Source: Gigaspora rosea (taxonomy: Eukaryota; Glomeromycota; Glomeromycetes; Diversisporales; Gigasporaceae). From it: a stretch of 64,000 nucleotides of DNA. The translations under genes and the position numbers were made by a program. Location: positions 155,464 to 219,463 of the forward strand of contig QKWP01000223.1 in NCBI GenBank assembly GCA_003550325.1. The letters are read 5' to 3'. Below are positions 12,501-22,640 of this stretch, piece by piece. Under the pieces are notes generated by a model. The model saw nothing but the letters and a program-made list of their open reading frames with translations. It did not search any database and was not told the DNA's origin. Position 1 is the first letter of the stretch. Each line of letters begins with the position of its first letter.

Positions 12501-13431
12501 CAACTACAAGGTCTACGATGTAAACATTGTTTTTTATATCTGTCTAAAGCTATTGATGATTTAGCAGATTCATATAATCAACGATTATGTTCAACAGACG
12601 AGGATAAAAAAAATAAATCAAATAAAAATAATAATAATGTTTTGCTACCAGAAGATTGTGATTTGGATGAAGCTAAAATATTAAATTCAAAAATTGAAAA
12701 TAATCGATTAAAAGAAAAAATAGCAGGTATGCAAATCAAGTTTTATTAATCCTGATATAATATAGCTAATTAAATATTATTATCTGTTATATTATTTTAG
12801 CATTTGTAGAAAATTCTTCACGTTTTGGGTCAATTAACTTGTCTAATAGAAATGAGTTTTCTTATACTACTCATAATCCATTATGTGATATTACAAACAT
12901 TCTTTAATTTTTGTGCTAATTGTTGCTAAAATTTTTCAATTTTTGAAGATTAGTTAATGTAATTTCTGTATATAATAAAAAATAAACATTTTATATTGCT
13001 TGTGGCTTTAAAGCAATTCTAATATCAATAAATTCATTTTAATGTGTAGTTAAAGCTTAATATAGCGAAGTTTATAAGTTGATTAAATAGTTTTGATATA
13101 TGCCCAAAAAAATTTTTATCGAATTTGAGTTGTATTTATTAGATTTTTTTAAATTCGTCAACTTTTAGCTGTAAGTTATATAAGTTAAATTTTTTAGTTA
13201 ATATTATTGATTTCGATATAATAGCAAGTTAATAACGTTTGAAATAATGAATTTCTACATAAAAAATATTTTGATATAATAAAAATTTTTTTATAACAAA
13301 TATTTATTCGAATGTGTAAATTTGTTTTTGATATCTGAATTAATTTTGATTGGTTAATAAGTAAGTCATATGATCTGAAAATCACATGCAACTCTAAATT
13401 TGATCAACCAATAAACGGATTTTTAACTATG
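9518..13431 (+). mobile_element. TIR DNA transposon of unassigned superfamily carrying a RING-ended gene
   Basis: The ends are inverted repeats of about 50 bp: 9518-9569 matches the reverse complement of 13381-13431 with few differences, including the shared core ATTGGTTGATCAAATTTAG and GCATGTGA. The 11-bp word GTTTTAGTTAG lies at 9507-9517 and again at 13434-13444, and the flanking LTR sequence joins perfectly across it. Two extra bases (CT) sit between the right TIR and the repeat. A 9-11 bp duplication would suit a Mutator-type element, but the encoded protein does not look like a MULE transposase to me. The only gene is 9754-12907, which leaves it as the transposase candidate. Confidence 0.85.
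9754..12907 (+). pseudogene. transposon-borne zinc/RING protein, candidate DDE transposase (DUF6589-like?), broken copy
   Basis: I can join exons 9754-9965, 10058-10275, 10361-10804, 10901-11337, 11417-12726 and 12801-12907. Splice phases agree except for a frameshift near 11100, and the first intron (GT at 9966, AG at 10057) is the least certain. A TAG at 11694-11696 interrupts KPRP-RINLLL, where I would expect tryptophan. The N-terminus has a CTIC zinc-knuckle motif. The middle holds CIDDYHNLH (10906), PADFPGQ (Asp at 11469) and a conserved PVENFHS (Glu at 12051), a possible D-D-E set. The C-terminus has a RING-H2-like cysteine/histidine series (12415-12520), then a charged, asparagine-rich stretch. 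I recall similar proteins as a very large Rhizophagus family. The DUF6589 comparison is from memory and unverified. Confidence 0.68.
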
Positions 13432-13433
13432 CT

Positions 13434-13591
13434 GTTTTAGTTAGTATCGAATATCCCCTTTTGTAATAAACCGTTTAAATTAACAAATAAAAGTTAATAG
13501 TAAAAACACTTGCCTTATATAAGTTTGGTGCCTGCCTCTACCATCCGGGGTAGGTTTTTCTTTGACGAAAGTCATTGATTAACCCACGACA
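13434..13591 (+). repeat. LTR, second copy, right part
   Basis: It continues the second LTR after the nested transposon and matches 7550-7717, ending in CCACGACA, followed by the CTAG target repeat. The first 11 bases are the duplicated target of the transposon. Confidence 0.87.
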
Positions 13592-14007
13592 CTAGAAATC
13601 AAATTCAAAGCGATGTTTGGTTAAACAATTCTCATAAAACAGATAAATATAGTACTATAAGATGCAAATCATGATATGAGATTTTGCAGATGTACTGTAC
13701 GTATGGTACAGAAAATCTAATTGGTTATGCATATAATTGATCATGATCGATTAAAAGTTATGATCATTATAATCGATCAAAAAATTATAATCGATAGAAC
13801 TAACTTTTTGAAATCTATCAAGTTCGAATTTTTAATCATAATCGATTAACTTTATGATCGATCATAACCTTTGATCGATTATAATCGATCAAAAGGTTAT
13901 GATCGATCATTGAGTTTGATTGATCATGATCGAACACAAAATTTCGTGATTGATCATGACCAATTCGACCAAGCAATCGGTCATATCATGTTCATTCGCA
14001 ACCTCTA

Positions 14008-15299
14008 CCATAAATGCGTGCATACTTTCGTGCAGCACGAATTAAATCATTCGAAACCTAAAAAAAATCGAAAGCTTAAAAAGAAAAGTAAAATTGGTAT
14101 TGTAGTAATAAGTTCAAATAGGCTATTTACGTCTAAGTTTTTTTTAATAATTTCATAGTTGAAATCATTTGCAATTATAGACAATACCCGTTGACGCCCA
14201 TCTATGCCGCATTTATTAATTTTCAAAGAATTGTAAAAAGAATTCCAAAAAGTATTCGTAGATGAGTATAAGAGAGCTAATGTAACAAATCCAAGATTAT
14301 ATAATGTAGACAAAGAACTTCTATCACTATCCGGAGTAATTGACTGAGACCAAAACTCAAACTATAGAAATTAATTCATATCAATTAAGTATACATATAA
14401 ATTGTAAAATTTATTAAAATGGTTACTTACGTTTGACTGATCTTTTTTATATGGGTAATATCAAAACAACCAACATTTTTTAGCATTGTTTTCCAGGCTC
14501 AAAATTCCTATTCTCCAATTTCATGTTCTATTGGGTAAATCAGCTGCAGGGCCATCCTTAATTCAATAATTGTATTTGGTTGTTCTAACCAATTGCAAAA
14601 AAAATGATACCAATTTATAATCACCATTATATGATATTTAAGATGATAATGTAAATGTTAGTCATTAATTCTTTGTTATTCCATTTATTCAAGGTACAAT
14701 ACGGGATTTGAGCTACTTGTATAAGATTTTTTTGTATTGATTAGTTAATCCAAAAAGTTGTTTCTATTATATTTCTGTAGAATTCCAATTTTTGACCAAA
14801 CTAAATCTGAATTTTGTTCAATTAAGTCTATACATGCATTGCATTCGTAGTAAATTGATACTCTGCAGTGATTTTTATCAATTTCTTGAAAAAACAAAGC
14901 CTGACTTTTATTATATTGATATATGAAGGCTAATTTAAATTTGGGGCCTGCTAAATTCGTTGTAATTTCATTAGAGCACCCAATTTTTACTATCCAAATT
15001 CGAAGGATCCCAAGTTGAAAATTTTACAAGGACGAAAGAGTAAATCTGACAGTAATTCATCTGTAATAATTGTTTTATCAAATCTTAGAACTTCTGGACC
15101 TGAAAATTTTGTCTTGGTTTTGAAAACTTGATGATATACAGAAGAAATAGCTACTGTTGCTGTTTCACATATATCACTTTGAATATCACCATATTTACAA
15201 ATATACTCAGGGCATGGACCAAAAGCAGAATTAGATTGAACTACTTTAGTAATAAATTTATGCGCTTTTAATATAACTAATGTTTTGAAATACAATCAA
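14008..15299 (-). pseudogene. 5' part of the decayed minus-strand gene split by the hAT-like element
   Basis: Two coding blocks are visible on the minus strand. The upstream block (15295-14700) has YICKYGDIQSD, TAISSVYHQVFKTKTKFSG and, after a frame change near 14985, a QALFFQEI...DLVWSKIGI stretch. The downstream block (about 14360-14008) has GIDGRQRVLSIIANDFNYE and, after another break near 14060, VSNDLIRAARKYARIYG. That last reading continues in 3391-6801 across the 8-bp duplicated target. A likely intron ends with TAG near 14360. Both blocks resemble abundant Rhizophagus families. Whether they were one gene or two tandem genes I cannot tell. Several frame breaks make it a pseudogene. Confidence 0.68.
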
Positions 15300-15564
15300 A
15301 TAGAGTATAGTGGGATTATTTCATTTGCTTTATCAATGGGTCGGGAAGCCACCAATTATGGCAAAAAGGCCCAAAATGCAAGCTTTCATCCCAAATACTG
15401 CAAGAAAGTAATAAAATTGTATATTCTTTGTGTTTTGGCATGTAAAAAAAAATTGTCTAGTAAACTTTAGTAAATTCTAATACACGTTCAAAACCTTTAA
15501 GTTAATTATCCTCGCATTTTAATATTTAAATTCACTGATTTGCATACGGATCACAAATTAAACT

Positions 15565-16095
15565 ATTAATTCGTGATTCTTTTGTAAACAATAGTACTAT
15601 CATAATAAAAGTTGGGGGGAATCTAATATAAGTTTTATAATAGAGCTGAATCCAGCTTCACCCACAAGGTAGGTCATCTTTTTTTCAAGATAACCTTTCT
15701 TGGAGCTCTAATAAAAGTTATAGAGCTGATTTTTGTGGTTCTAATAGTAGTAAAATCAGTAAAATTGATCTGGTGGTTGTTGAGATACCTTAGCTTTTCT
15801 TCTTACAATCATATAAGGTTTCTTTAAAATTTTTTAAAGAAATTTTATATGATTATAAAGAGAAAGGCTAGGGTATCTCAACAACCACCAGGCCAATTTT
15901 ACCGATCTTACTACTATTAGAACCACAAACATCAGCTCTATAACTTTTATTAGAGCTCCAAGCAAGGTTATCTTGAAAAAAAGATGACCTACCTTGTGGG
16001 TGAAGCTGGATTCAGCTCTATTATAAAACTTATATTAGATTCCCCCAACTTTTACTATGACAGTACTATTGTTTACAAAAGAATCACGAATTAAT
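15565..16095. mobile_element. 531-bp foldback element
   Basis: The two halves are near-complete reverse complements meeting at about 15830. The outer 15 bases are ATTAATTCGTGATTC and its complement, and arms of about 260 bp differ only by a few substitutions and indels. No coding frame. I find no clear target duplication. It would form a very long hairpin, either as a MITE or as two inverted copies of one sequence. Confidence 0.9.
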
Positions 16096-16924
16096 AAAGT
16101 TATAAATATAAGTTTGTTAGGTTTAATTACAAAATTTCATTAAGATTAAATTAATATATAAGAAGTACTGTAATCTAACTTTAAAATTTTTTAAAATTTT
16201 TACTAGTAAAACCTATATCCAAATTTATATATAAAAACTAGATATAATTTTTTAAAATTTAAAGTAATATAACTTGAGATATAATATTTTGTTATTAAAG
16301 AAATTTTTGTAATTAGAATTATTTTTTTATATTAACTAGGTGGTCCAGTTATATTTATTGTGAAAACTATAGTTACATATACAAATGCTATTACTATGGT
16401 TCAATCTACTGATCTAAAACTAAAACTATAACTCAGCCAGTTACCATAAGCACTTAACCGTGACCTGCCAAGGATAGATAATATCTCACTGTATCCATTG
16501 TACCTAATGGCCTCAAGATATAGCTCACTGACAGAGATCTATCAGCTTGTCTGTCCTACCTAATTTCTTTCAAACTTCTTTCACCTAGATCCTGGCAGAA
16601 AAGTTAAACAAACTACTATCTGCAACTAACAAGAAAGATAAAAAAACACAAAGTATATGAAGGGGGTATAAGGGGAAAGTGAAAAAAGAAAGATAATAAT
16701 TGGGAAATCTACACATTCTAAATAAAAACCTAAAGTAAATGGACAAGATGAAAAAAGTAAAAGAAAAAAAAGTGGTCAGACATACATATATTGTGAAAAA
16801 AAAAAGAAAACTATGTAAAAATTCTCTAGTGGTTTCTCCGAAAAGACCTCACGTGTCATTCATTGTTTATTTTGTTTCCAAAACATACTTGTAACCTTGA
16901 ATCTAAAATAGTAGGTGCCTTCCT
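16096..16924. other. stretch without a recognised gene
   Basis: AT-rich DNA with purine-rich runs around 16630-16800. No coding exon or further repeat recognised. Confidence 0.55.
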
Positions 16925-17365
16925 AATTGGGACAGAGTAAAAACTGCTGATCTTTTAAAGGGGGCACGCCGAAACGCCCACTTTTTGGAATTTTTGGGAA
17001 GCTGTTGACACCAAAAAAAATTCTCCAAACCCAAAGAGAATGTAAGAGTTATGCCATACAGAATAATATATCTAACCAGACTTTTGCTTCTATATTCATA
17101 TCCACAAGGCTTGACAAAACTCCAGAGTTGCTCTACTACTTCTTTGCTCAATAGTACCAAAGCCCGCAAAGGTGCCTCGCTTAAAAGTCTGCATGTCTTT
17201 TTCATCTTTATTTCATAGCACAGAACATCCAGTGAATGGTCTTTGTACCTGACAGCAGCTTGGTGAAGTTTTGTTGTGTTAAATATGTTAGCTGTATAGT
17301 TTTTCGTAGTTCGATTTTTGTGGAAGGTTTGGTAAAAGGGATAGTTGGAAAGAGTTGTTTTTGTA
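16925..17365. repeat. dispersed repeat, copy 2, with 100-codon minus-strand frame
   Basis: It matches 1595-2025 in order and orientation but is less AT-drifted. The minus strand stays open from 17205 to 16903 and would start near 17205. The translated product is basic and has no motif I recognise. Because the other copy is full of stops, I treat it as a repeat with a decayed frame rather than a gene. Confidence 0.6.
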
Positions 17366-18930
17366 ATTAGAATTAGATATTAAATATTTATAATTTTAAT
17401 TAAGAATTTAAAAAATTTAATTAGTAAAAAAATTTTAAACTCTAGTTAAACTCATATAACTTACTATGTAAAGTAATAATTTGCAAAATTTTTAAAGTAA
17501 GTTTATAATATATAAGTAATAATTTTACAATATAACTAATAATAATTTTTTTTTTATAACAAGCCTTTACAAATTTTTATTTATTAAAACTTTTAATTTG
17601 CAAAATATATTAATAAAATATAATTGTAATTAAATTTACAAATGTATAAAATCTAGTATATTAAAAATCACAAAAAATACAATATTAAAAAAATGTTTTT
17701 ATAAAAACTTTATTATTAATTTGAAAATAAATATTGCTAAGCAATTTTTGAATACTTATTAGATTTTTGTATATAAAAAAAATTTAGCTACTAATTTTTT
17801 TAAATTTTTAATGCATTTTTTAAAATGTACTAAATCTAGTACAAAAGAGTAAATTCAATCTATTAATATAAAAAAAAATAGAAATTATAGATTACATATT
17901 TTGAATTAAATATACTAGTTATTTTATTTAATACAAAATTTACTCCTTAATTCTGAAACTCTTAATGAATAAAAGTTAAATATTATATAATTTTGTTATT
18001 AAACCATTTTAAGAGCTAGTTTTATAAGGCCTTTATCATTATAATAAATGCTCAAATATTCAATAATTTCTTCATTTTTTCTTAGTAAGATAGATTGATT
18101 ATTAAAAATTAATTTTTTATATAAAAGTGATTTAAAATTTAGATTGAATTTTTTGATTATATATGAATAGGCCTGATTTGAGTGGTTTACTTGAATATTG
18201 TTGAGATTGTTAATTCAGATGGAATTCTTTATAAAGATAATAAATTTTCACTATATCAATGTTGCTTATATAAACTAATCTGAAGTGATTATAATCCTAA
18301 AATTATAAAGTCCACTACACTTTACATTCTCTACATACAGTAGAATTAGGTTCCTTTACCCGATTATTAAAGAATCAAATTGATATAAACCCGGGACCCT
18401 ATATTGAGGCATACTTGGCATAATATAGAACTCTAATTGCCTTAACTACTCGAACCAAATCTTTCCAAGTCTCAACTAAACCTTAAATTATTAGAGTTAA
18501 GGTTCCCATGAAAAGTATTGGTGGTGTAATTTAAAATAATATAACTATTATTGTAGCATAATTTATATGACAATGCAACAAGCATGTTCTGGCATTTGCC
18601 ATGCCTTCGTATAGCTCAAATGTCAATTCCATTGAGAATATCCGGTTATACTAAAGCAAGTGTTAACAAACGATCGAGACAGTGGCAGCCGTGCCGCTAG
18701 CAATTTTAAAGCAATAATAAACAAAGTATAGGCAAATATACTAGATGATATAGCTTTTAGATATACAAAATGTATATAAATCTTAATTGCTAAACGTATC
18801 AAAATTTGAATTTTTAAAGATTTTGATATAAGTCTATATATAAAAAAATTTTTTTAAATAAAAAAAACACTCCATCATGAGAACTTTAGGTTAGATAATT
18901 CTTTTATTTAATTATCATTAGCTATAAATC
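17366..18930. other. AT-rich stretch without a gene
   Basis: Extremely AT-rich. No coding exon. It holds one tRNA-like segment at about 18375-18462, listed separately. Confidence 0.6.
18375..18462 (-). repeat. degenerate tRNA-Leu/Ser-like segment (possible SINE remnant)
   Basis: On the minus strand an A-box-like GGTTCGAGTAGTTAAGGC is followed, after about 45 bases, by CCCGGGTTTATATC, a near B-box. The spacing suits a class II tRNA, but stems do not pair cleanly, so I call it tRNA-derived rather than a working tRNA gene. Confidence 0.4.
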
Positions 18931-18931
18931 T

Positions 18932-18955
18932 TTCTATTTAAACGTATGTACGTAC
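18932..18955. promoter_or_regulatory. GTACGTAC-containing word upstream of the Sel1 gene
   Basis: A 24-base word ending TTAAACGTATGTACGTAC lies about 205 bp before the Sel1 ATG. The identical 24 bases occur at 30036-30059 inside the permease gene, starting at its exon 3 donor. It could be a regulatory site or a trace of a shared repeat. Confidence 0.35.
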
Positions 18956-19159
18956 TTCACTAAGATAAACGGATAAACATTCTTATCATTTTAATTTCTA
19001 AATTTGGGAATACAATAAAGATTGCTTACATAATTTGATTTAAATAAGAATTTCTTAAAAGAATTTTATACCTGTGCACCGTAATACAACATGCCAATAA
19101 AAAAGTTTGCGACACTTTGATATCAAAAGTTTTTTTTAGACTCTTATTATTTCTTCATC

Positions 19160-19999
19160 ATGTCAGACAATAACGAATTTGATATAACTGACATAAATTC
19201 TTTCAAAACCTTTATTAATGGTATATTTAATGAGGATCAAATCATAACGGACCAAACCCCAATCCCAGTTGATAGCGGACAAGATCTTATCGATCAATTA
19301 TATTCAAAAATTTACAAATTATTTAATGAAGGTGGAGATATTCCCAATATAATTAATAACTTCCTCAGGGCGCACAATAAGTCGGCACAAGATATTTTAG
19401 ATTGGTTATTATCACATCAAAACGAGTCGAAATATACTTGTATTTTAGGATTATTTTACTTTTACGAAATTGGAACAAAAAGAGCAAAAGAAAATGTGTA
19501 TAATTTATTTTCAAACGCAGCAGAAACTGATAATATTGCTAAAATTTTTGTTGCAAAATGTTATGAAAAAGGCTTGAATGTTAGCCGGGACAAGAATAAA
19601 GCAATTGTATGGTATATAAAGGCAAGCGAATGTGCAGCAGCAGAATATTTTGTTGGATCTTATTATTTTGAACAACAGAAATATCGCGACGCATTTGAAT
19701 GGCTCGAAAATTCAGCAAAAAAAGGACATGCGATGGCATTACACACTTTAGGTGTGTGCCATCAGAAAGCTCTTGGAACAAAAGTTAATAATGTTGAAGG
19801 ATTTAATTCATTTTATAAAGCAGCTAAACGGGGTATACCAAAATCACAATATGAACTCGCTAAGTGTTACGAATTCGGTAATGGGACAGAAAAAGATTTA
19901 GATAAAGCATTAGATTGCTATAACAATGCTAAAAACAGTAGATATGATTGCCACAATGACATACAGAGAGTAAGACATAAATTAAGAAATGCAATGTAA
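19160..19999 (+). CDS. Sel1-repeat protein, single exon
   Basis: This encodes 279 residues without introns. From about residue 90 the protein is a series of roughly 36-residue helix-turn-helix Sel1 (TPR-like) repeats. Examples are AKCYEKGLNVSRDKNKAIVW, HTLGVCHQKALG, and ELAKCYEFGNGTEKDLDKAL. The acidic first 85 residues lack a recognised domain. There is no signal peptide or membrane segment, so the protein is probably cytosolic. Sel1 repeats act as protein-binding scaffolds. In Rhizophagus many are fused to TKL kinases; this one has no kinase domain. The first ATG, preceded by AT-rich DNA and TTCATC, is used as the start. The partner is unknown. Confidence 0.85.
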   Translation: MSDNNEFDITDINSFKTFINGIFNEDQIITDQTPIPVDSGQDLIDQLYSKIYKLFNEGGDIPNIINNFLRAHNKSAQDILDWLLSHQNESKYTCILGLFYFYEIGTKRAKENVYNLFSNAAETDNIAKIFVAKCYEKGLNVSRDKNKAIVWYIKASECAAAEYFVGSYYFEQQKYRDAFEWLENSAKKGHAMALHTLGVCHQKALGTKVNNVEGFNSFYKAAKRGIPKSQYELAKCYEFGNGTEKDLDKALDCYNNAKNSRYDCHNDIQRVRHKLRNAM

Positions 20000-20785
20000 T
20001 ATGTGTCCCCAGGTGCAGTTTGTAATCATAATTTAATGTTATTAAAGAAACTCGTTATCTGTTATTAAGTAATGGCTAAATTGTTACTATATCATATTGA
20101 TACGTATTAAACTGTATGCCTACTCAATAATTACCAATTTATTTCATTATAAATCCCGCAAGAATTTTGAAATGCATTAAGACACTTTTATTATAGTTAC
20201 AATTCGTAAATATAGTATTCAATTTTCTTTTCTTGCGCAAAACTTAATTTTATTGTACGTACGTACGTACCTGAGCAATCTCATTTCCAGTCTAGTAGGC
20301 ATTTAGTAAAGTAGTACAATATGATGCACAAGTGGGTCATGGACTAGGAAAATCCATCTCTGACACTTTTTATCAATTTCGAGATTTTTGATTCAAAATA
20401 AAGTGCCAGTTTCTATTTTATGTTTTTCACTTTTTACTCTACATTGATATAATAATTTATCGGGATATTTTAACATGAAGGTTTAAACGTAGTGTTCTAA
20501 AAAATAGATTAACGGCAAAAGATTGACGGCTCAATTAAATTGGATTGGTAATAGGGTTGTTAAATTTCATGCAAATTACTTGAAATTTACTGACGTAAAT
20601 TACACTGTAATTTACGTTGTAAGGTATGTAAGTTATACGTATAAACTCAAAATAACAATTTATAAAATTTGGCTTAAATTTTATACTATGATTTGGTTTT
20701 AATTGGTCATTTGTTTAGCCATTGAGGCTGGGTCAAGTTGATGGCAGAAATTGTCATACCCAATTTTAACTCGTTGTCAAATAAG
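20000..20785. other. intergenic DNA downstream of the Sel1 gene
   Basis: No coding exon. A GTACGTACGTAC run occurs near 20258-20270. Otherwise no structure recognised. Confidence 0.6.
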
Positions 20786-20788
20786 TTA

Positions 20789-21111
20789 GGCCATACAAAG
20801 TTAATTTTTCGTTTTGCATAACCCGCCGACCCAATTGTTCCAAAAAAAAATTTTTTTAAATTCCTATTGTGCCAATTATTCCATTTATGCCATTTAATTT
20901 TTTTTCTGGTGTCACCCGATGATGACCTTGGTTTTCCGGAATTACCCGATAGGTCCGATAAAAAAAATCAAAATTTTCTGATTCCATGTTATGCAAACCG
21001 AAGAATTAACTTTGCGTGACCTTAGATGCGAACATGAATTAATTTAGGCCACGCAAAGTTAAATTTTTTTTTTAAAAAAAAAACGACCCGCAAAATTAAC
21101 TTTGCGTGGCC
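20789..21111. mobile_element. compound Harbinger-like MITE (GGCCACGCAAAG family)
   Basis: The outer ends are GGCCATACAAAG and CTTTGCGTGGCC, with TTA on both sides (20786-20788, 21112-21114). Inside, a second pair of the same ends occurs at 21022 and 21048, so two units are joined by a short spacer. Three-base TTA duplication and GGCC termini fit PIF/Harbinger. The same compound appears in inverted orientation at 24347-24646. Confidence 0.8.
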
Positions 21112-21145
21112 TTATAACAACACTAATTGGCAATCAATGTTGTTT

Positions 21146-21507
21146 AGGGAAATTCTATTTTGACCCGGGTCAAAATGACCCCCTCTTGGAATTTAGGGTT
21201 AGTGCGGGCCAAAATTATGTTAATGACGGGCGCAGTAGGCGCGGCGTACATGGATTTAAATTTGCGCGTATATTGGGGCTCCCCGTATATATGACGCGCA
21301 TATAAATTTTTTTTTTGTACGTTTTTTTTTGCGTTTGCGCCAATAAAATTTTTTTGAATTTATAACACTATGACGGCTGGTTTTGTATACTAAAAAACCC
21401 GGCTGGCATCAGCATAATTCTGGCCCACGCCAACCCTAATTCCAGCCCGCACTAACCCTAAAATTCTGCTGGGGTTATTATGACCCGGGTCAAAATAGAA
21501 TTTCCCT
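21146..21507. mobile_element. MITE with AGGGAAATTC ends
   Basis: Inverted ends of about 35 bp (AGGGAAATTCTATTTTGACC and complement) enclose 362 bp. TGTTT occurs on both sides (21141-21145, 21508-21512). The body is less AT-rich than its surroundings and contains a secondary inverted pair CTAACCCT/AGGGTTAG. No coding frame of note. Confidence 0.78.
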
Positions 21508-21539
21508 TGTTTATATGTTTTTTATTATTTAATTAAAAT

Positions 21540-22220
21540 TAGGTAAGGATTAGTATCAAGGCATGTCTTATAGGTAAAATTGTCTTCCTGGCATTTTTTA
21601 TTAATGCTTTCGACGGTTTTCACTTTTGTCTTTGTTTTTGTCTCGGGCTGATCCGTGAAGATCAAATTTGACAATTTCATTACCGCAAAATACGGACCCC
21701 CATGGCCATTTTACTTATTTGCGCGGGTCATACAAAAACCGATTTTGTAAATAAACTAAGTGCGTTAGATAAAAATTTAGGGTTAGGACCAATTAATGTT
21801 AGAGGCTATAAGGTTAGAGTGATGTTTACTATGTAAATTTCATTCCCGTCATTTTTAATTAGTGATTTAAACAATAGTTTTTGCACATTTTCGCTTTTTT
21901 CTTCTTTTGGCGTGTTGGGATTCTTCGTCGGGCTGATCCGGAATAGTCAAATTTTGCACTCTCCGATTGGCTTCCTCTCCAGGAGTTTGTATTACCCGCG
22001 CAAATAAGTGGATGCCCCCATGGCGTGTACCCTCCACCAGTTTTACCCGGGTACATAGGTATAATACATACTATATGTATCATCCCAGGTAGATATAGTA
22101 AAGCATATTGTTTTAATGTAAATGGAAATACCCGGGGTACACGGGTCCGTATTTGACGGTAGCTGTCGATCACGTGAACGCACCTGGCTTTAAATGACCC
22201 TCAAAATGGAAATTCCCTTC
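21540..22220. other. old repeat sequence related to the interior of 24689-25767
   Basis: Segment 21745-21870 matches 25135-25260 in inverted orientation (for example AATTAAAAATGACG, AAATTTACATA, CCTAACCCTAA). A GATCCGGAATAGTCAAA-like word recurs at 21940 and 25040. I see no gene. The minus-strand frame 21859-22173 is taken as chance. Confidence 0.5.
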
Positions 22221-22282
22221 AGATGGTCGTTTTGCTGGACCATGACCAAATATATATTCTTCTCGCTCAGATCTCTTTATTA

Positions 22283-22637
22283 GGCCACGCAAAGTTGATT
22301 TTTCGTTTTGCATTGCCTTTTTTTCAATTTTTTCAAATTTTTTTTTTTAGATCCCAATTGTGTCAATTGTTCGATTTTTAACATCTATTATTTTCGCTAT
22401 TTTCATCCGGTGTCACCCTATGAAACCTTAATTTCCCGTAATTGTCCGATAGGACTGACGGAAAAATATGACCGCCGGCCCAATTTTCTTATTCCTTGTT
22501 GTGCAAAATGAAAATTTTGCCTTGTATAACCTTAAATATGAACATTATTCTACTGTATTTCAAAAAAAAAAATCCGTCCGTCCGTCCCGAATTTTGAAAT
22601 TCATGTAATGCAAACGAAAAATCAACTTTGCGTGACC
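22283..22637. mobile_element. Harbinger-like MITE (GGCCACGCAAAG family)
   Basis: The ends are GGCCACGCAAAGTTGATTTT and its complement with slight divergence. TTA target repeats lie at 22280-22282 and 22638-22640. It is 355 bp with no coding content. Confidence 0.85.
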
Positions 22638-22640
22638 TTA

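Larger units (their letters stand above)
7206..13591 (+). mobile_element. LTR retroelement, non-autonomous, with interrupted 3' LTR
   Basis: Two direct long repeats of about 510 bp start TGTCAC and end in GACA, with a 4-bp direct repeat CTAG on both sides (7202-7205 and 13592-13595). The internal region, 7718-9161, is only about 1.4 kb and shows no gag, protease, reverse transcriptase or integrase, so the element is non-autonomous. It contains a MITE (7869-8040) and Sel1-like coding remnants. The 3' LTR is split at 9517/13434 by the transposon 9518-13431. I could not recognise a convincing primer-binding site. Orientation is assigned only from LTR order and is arbitrary. Confidence 0.87.
6810..14007. 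mobile_element. hAT-like non-autonomous element, enlarged by nested insertions
   Basis: Termini are TAGAGGTTGCG (6810-6820) and its reverse complement (13997-14007). They are flanked by the exact 8-bp direct repeat CCATAAAT at 6802-6809 and 14008-14015. An 8-bp duplication and TA..G ends are typical of hAT elements. Just inside both ends lie arrays of GATCGATC-like words (about 6820-7020 and 13730-13985), suggesting transposase-binding sites. Without the nested LTR element it would be only about 0.8 kb, so it was non-autonomous. It splits the minus-strand pseudogene: the flanking codons join as a KYARIYG segment followed by PRGL. No transposase of its own is present. Confidence 0.88.
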
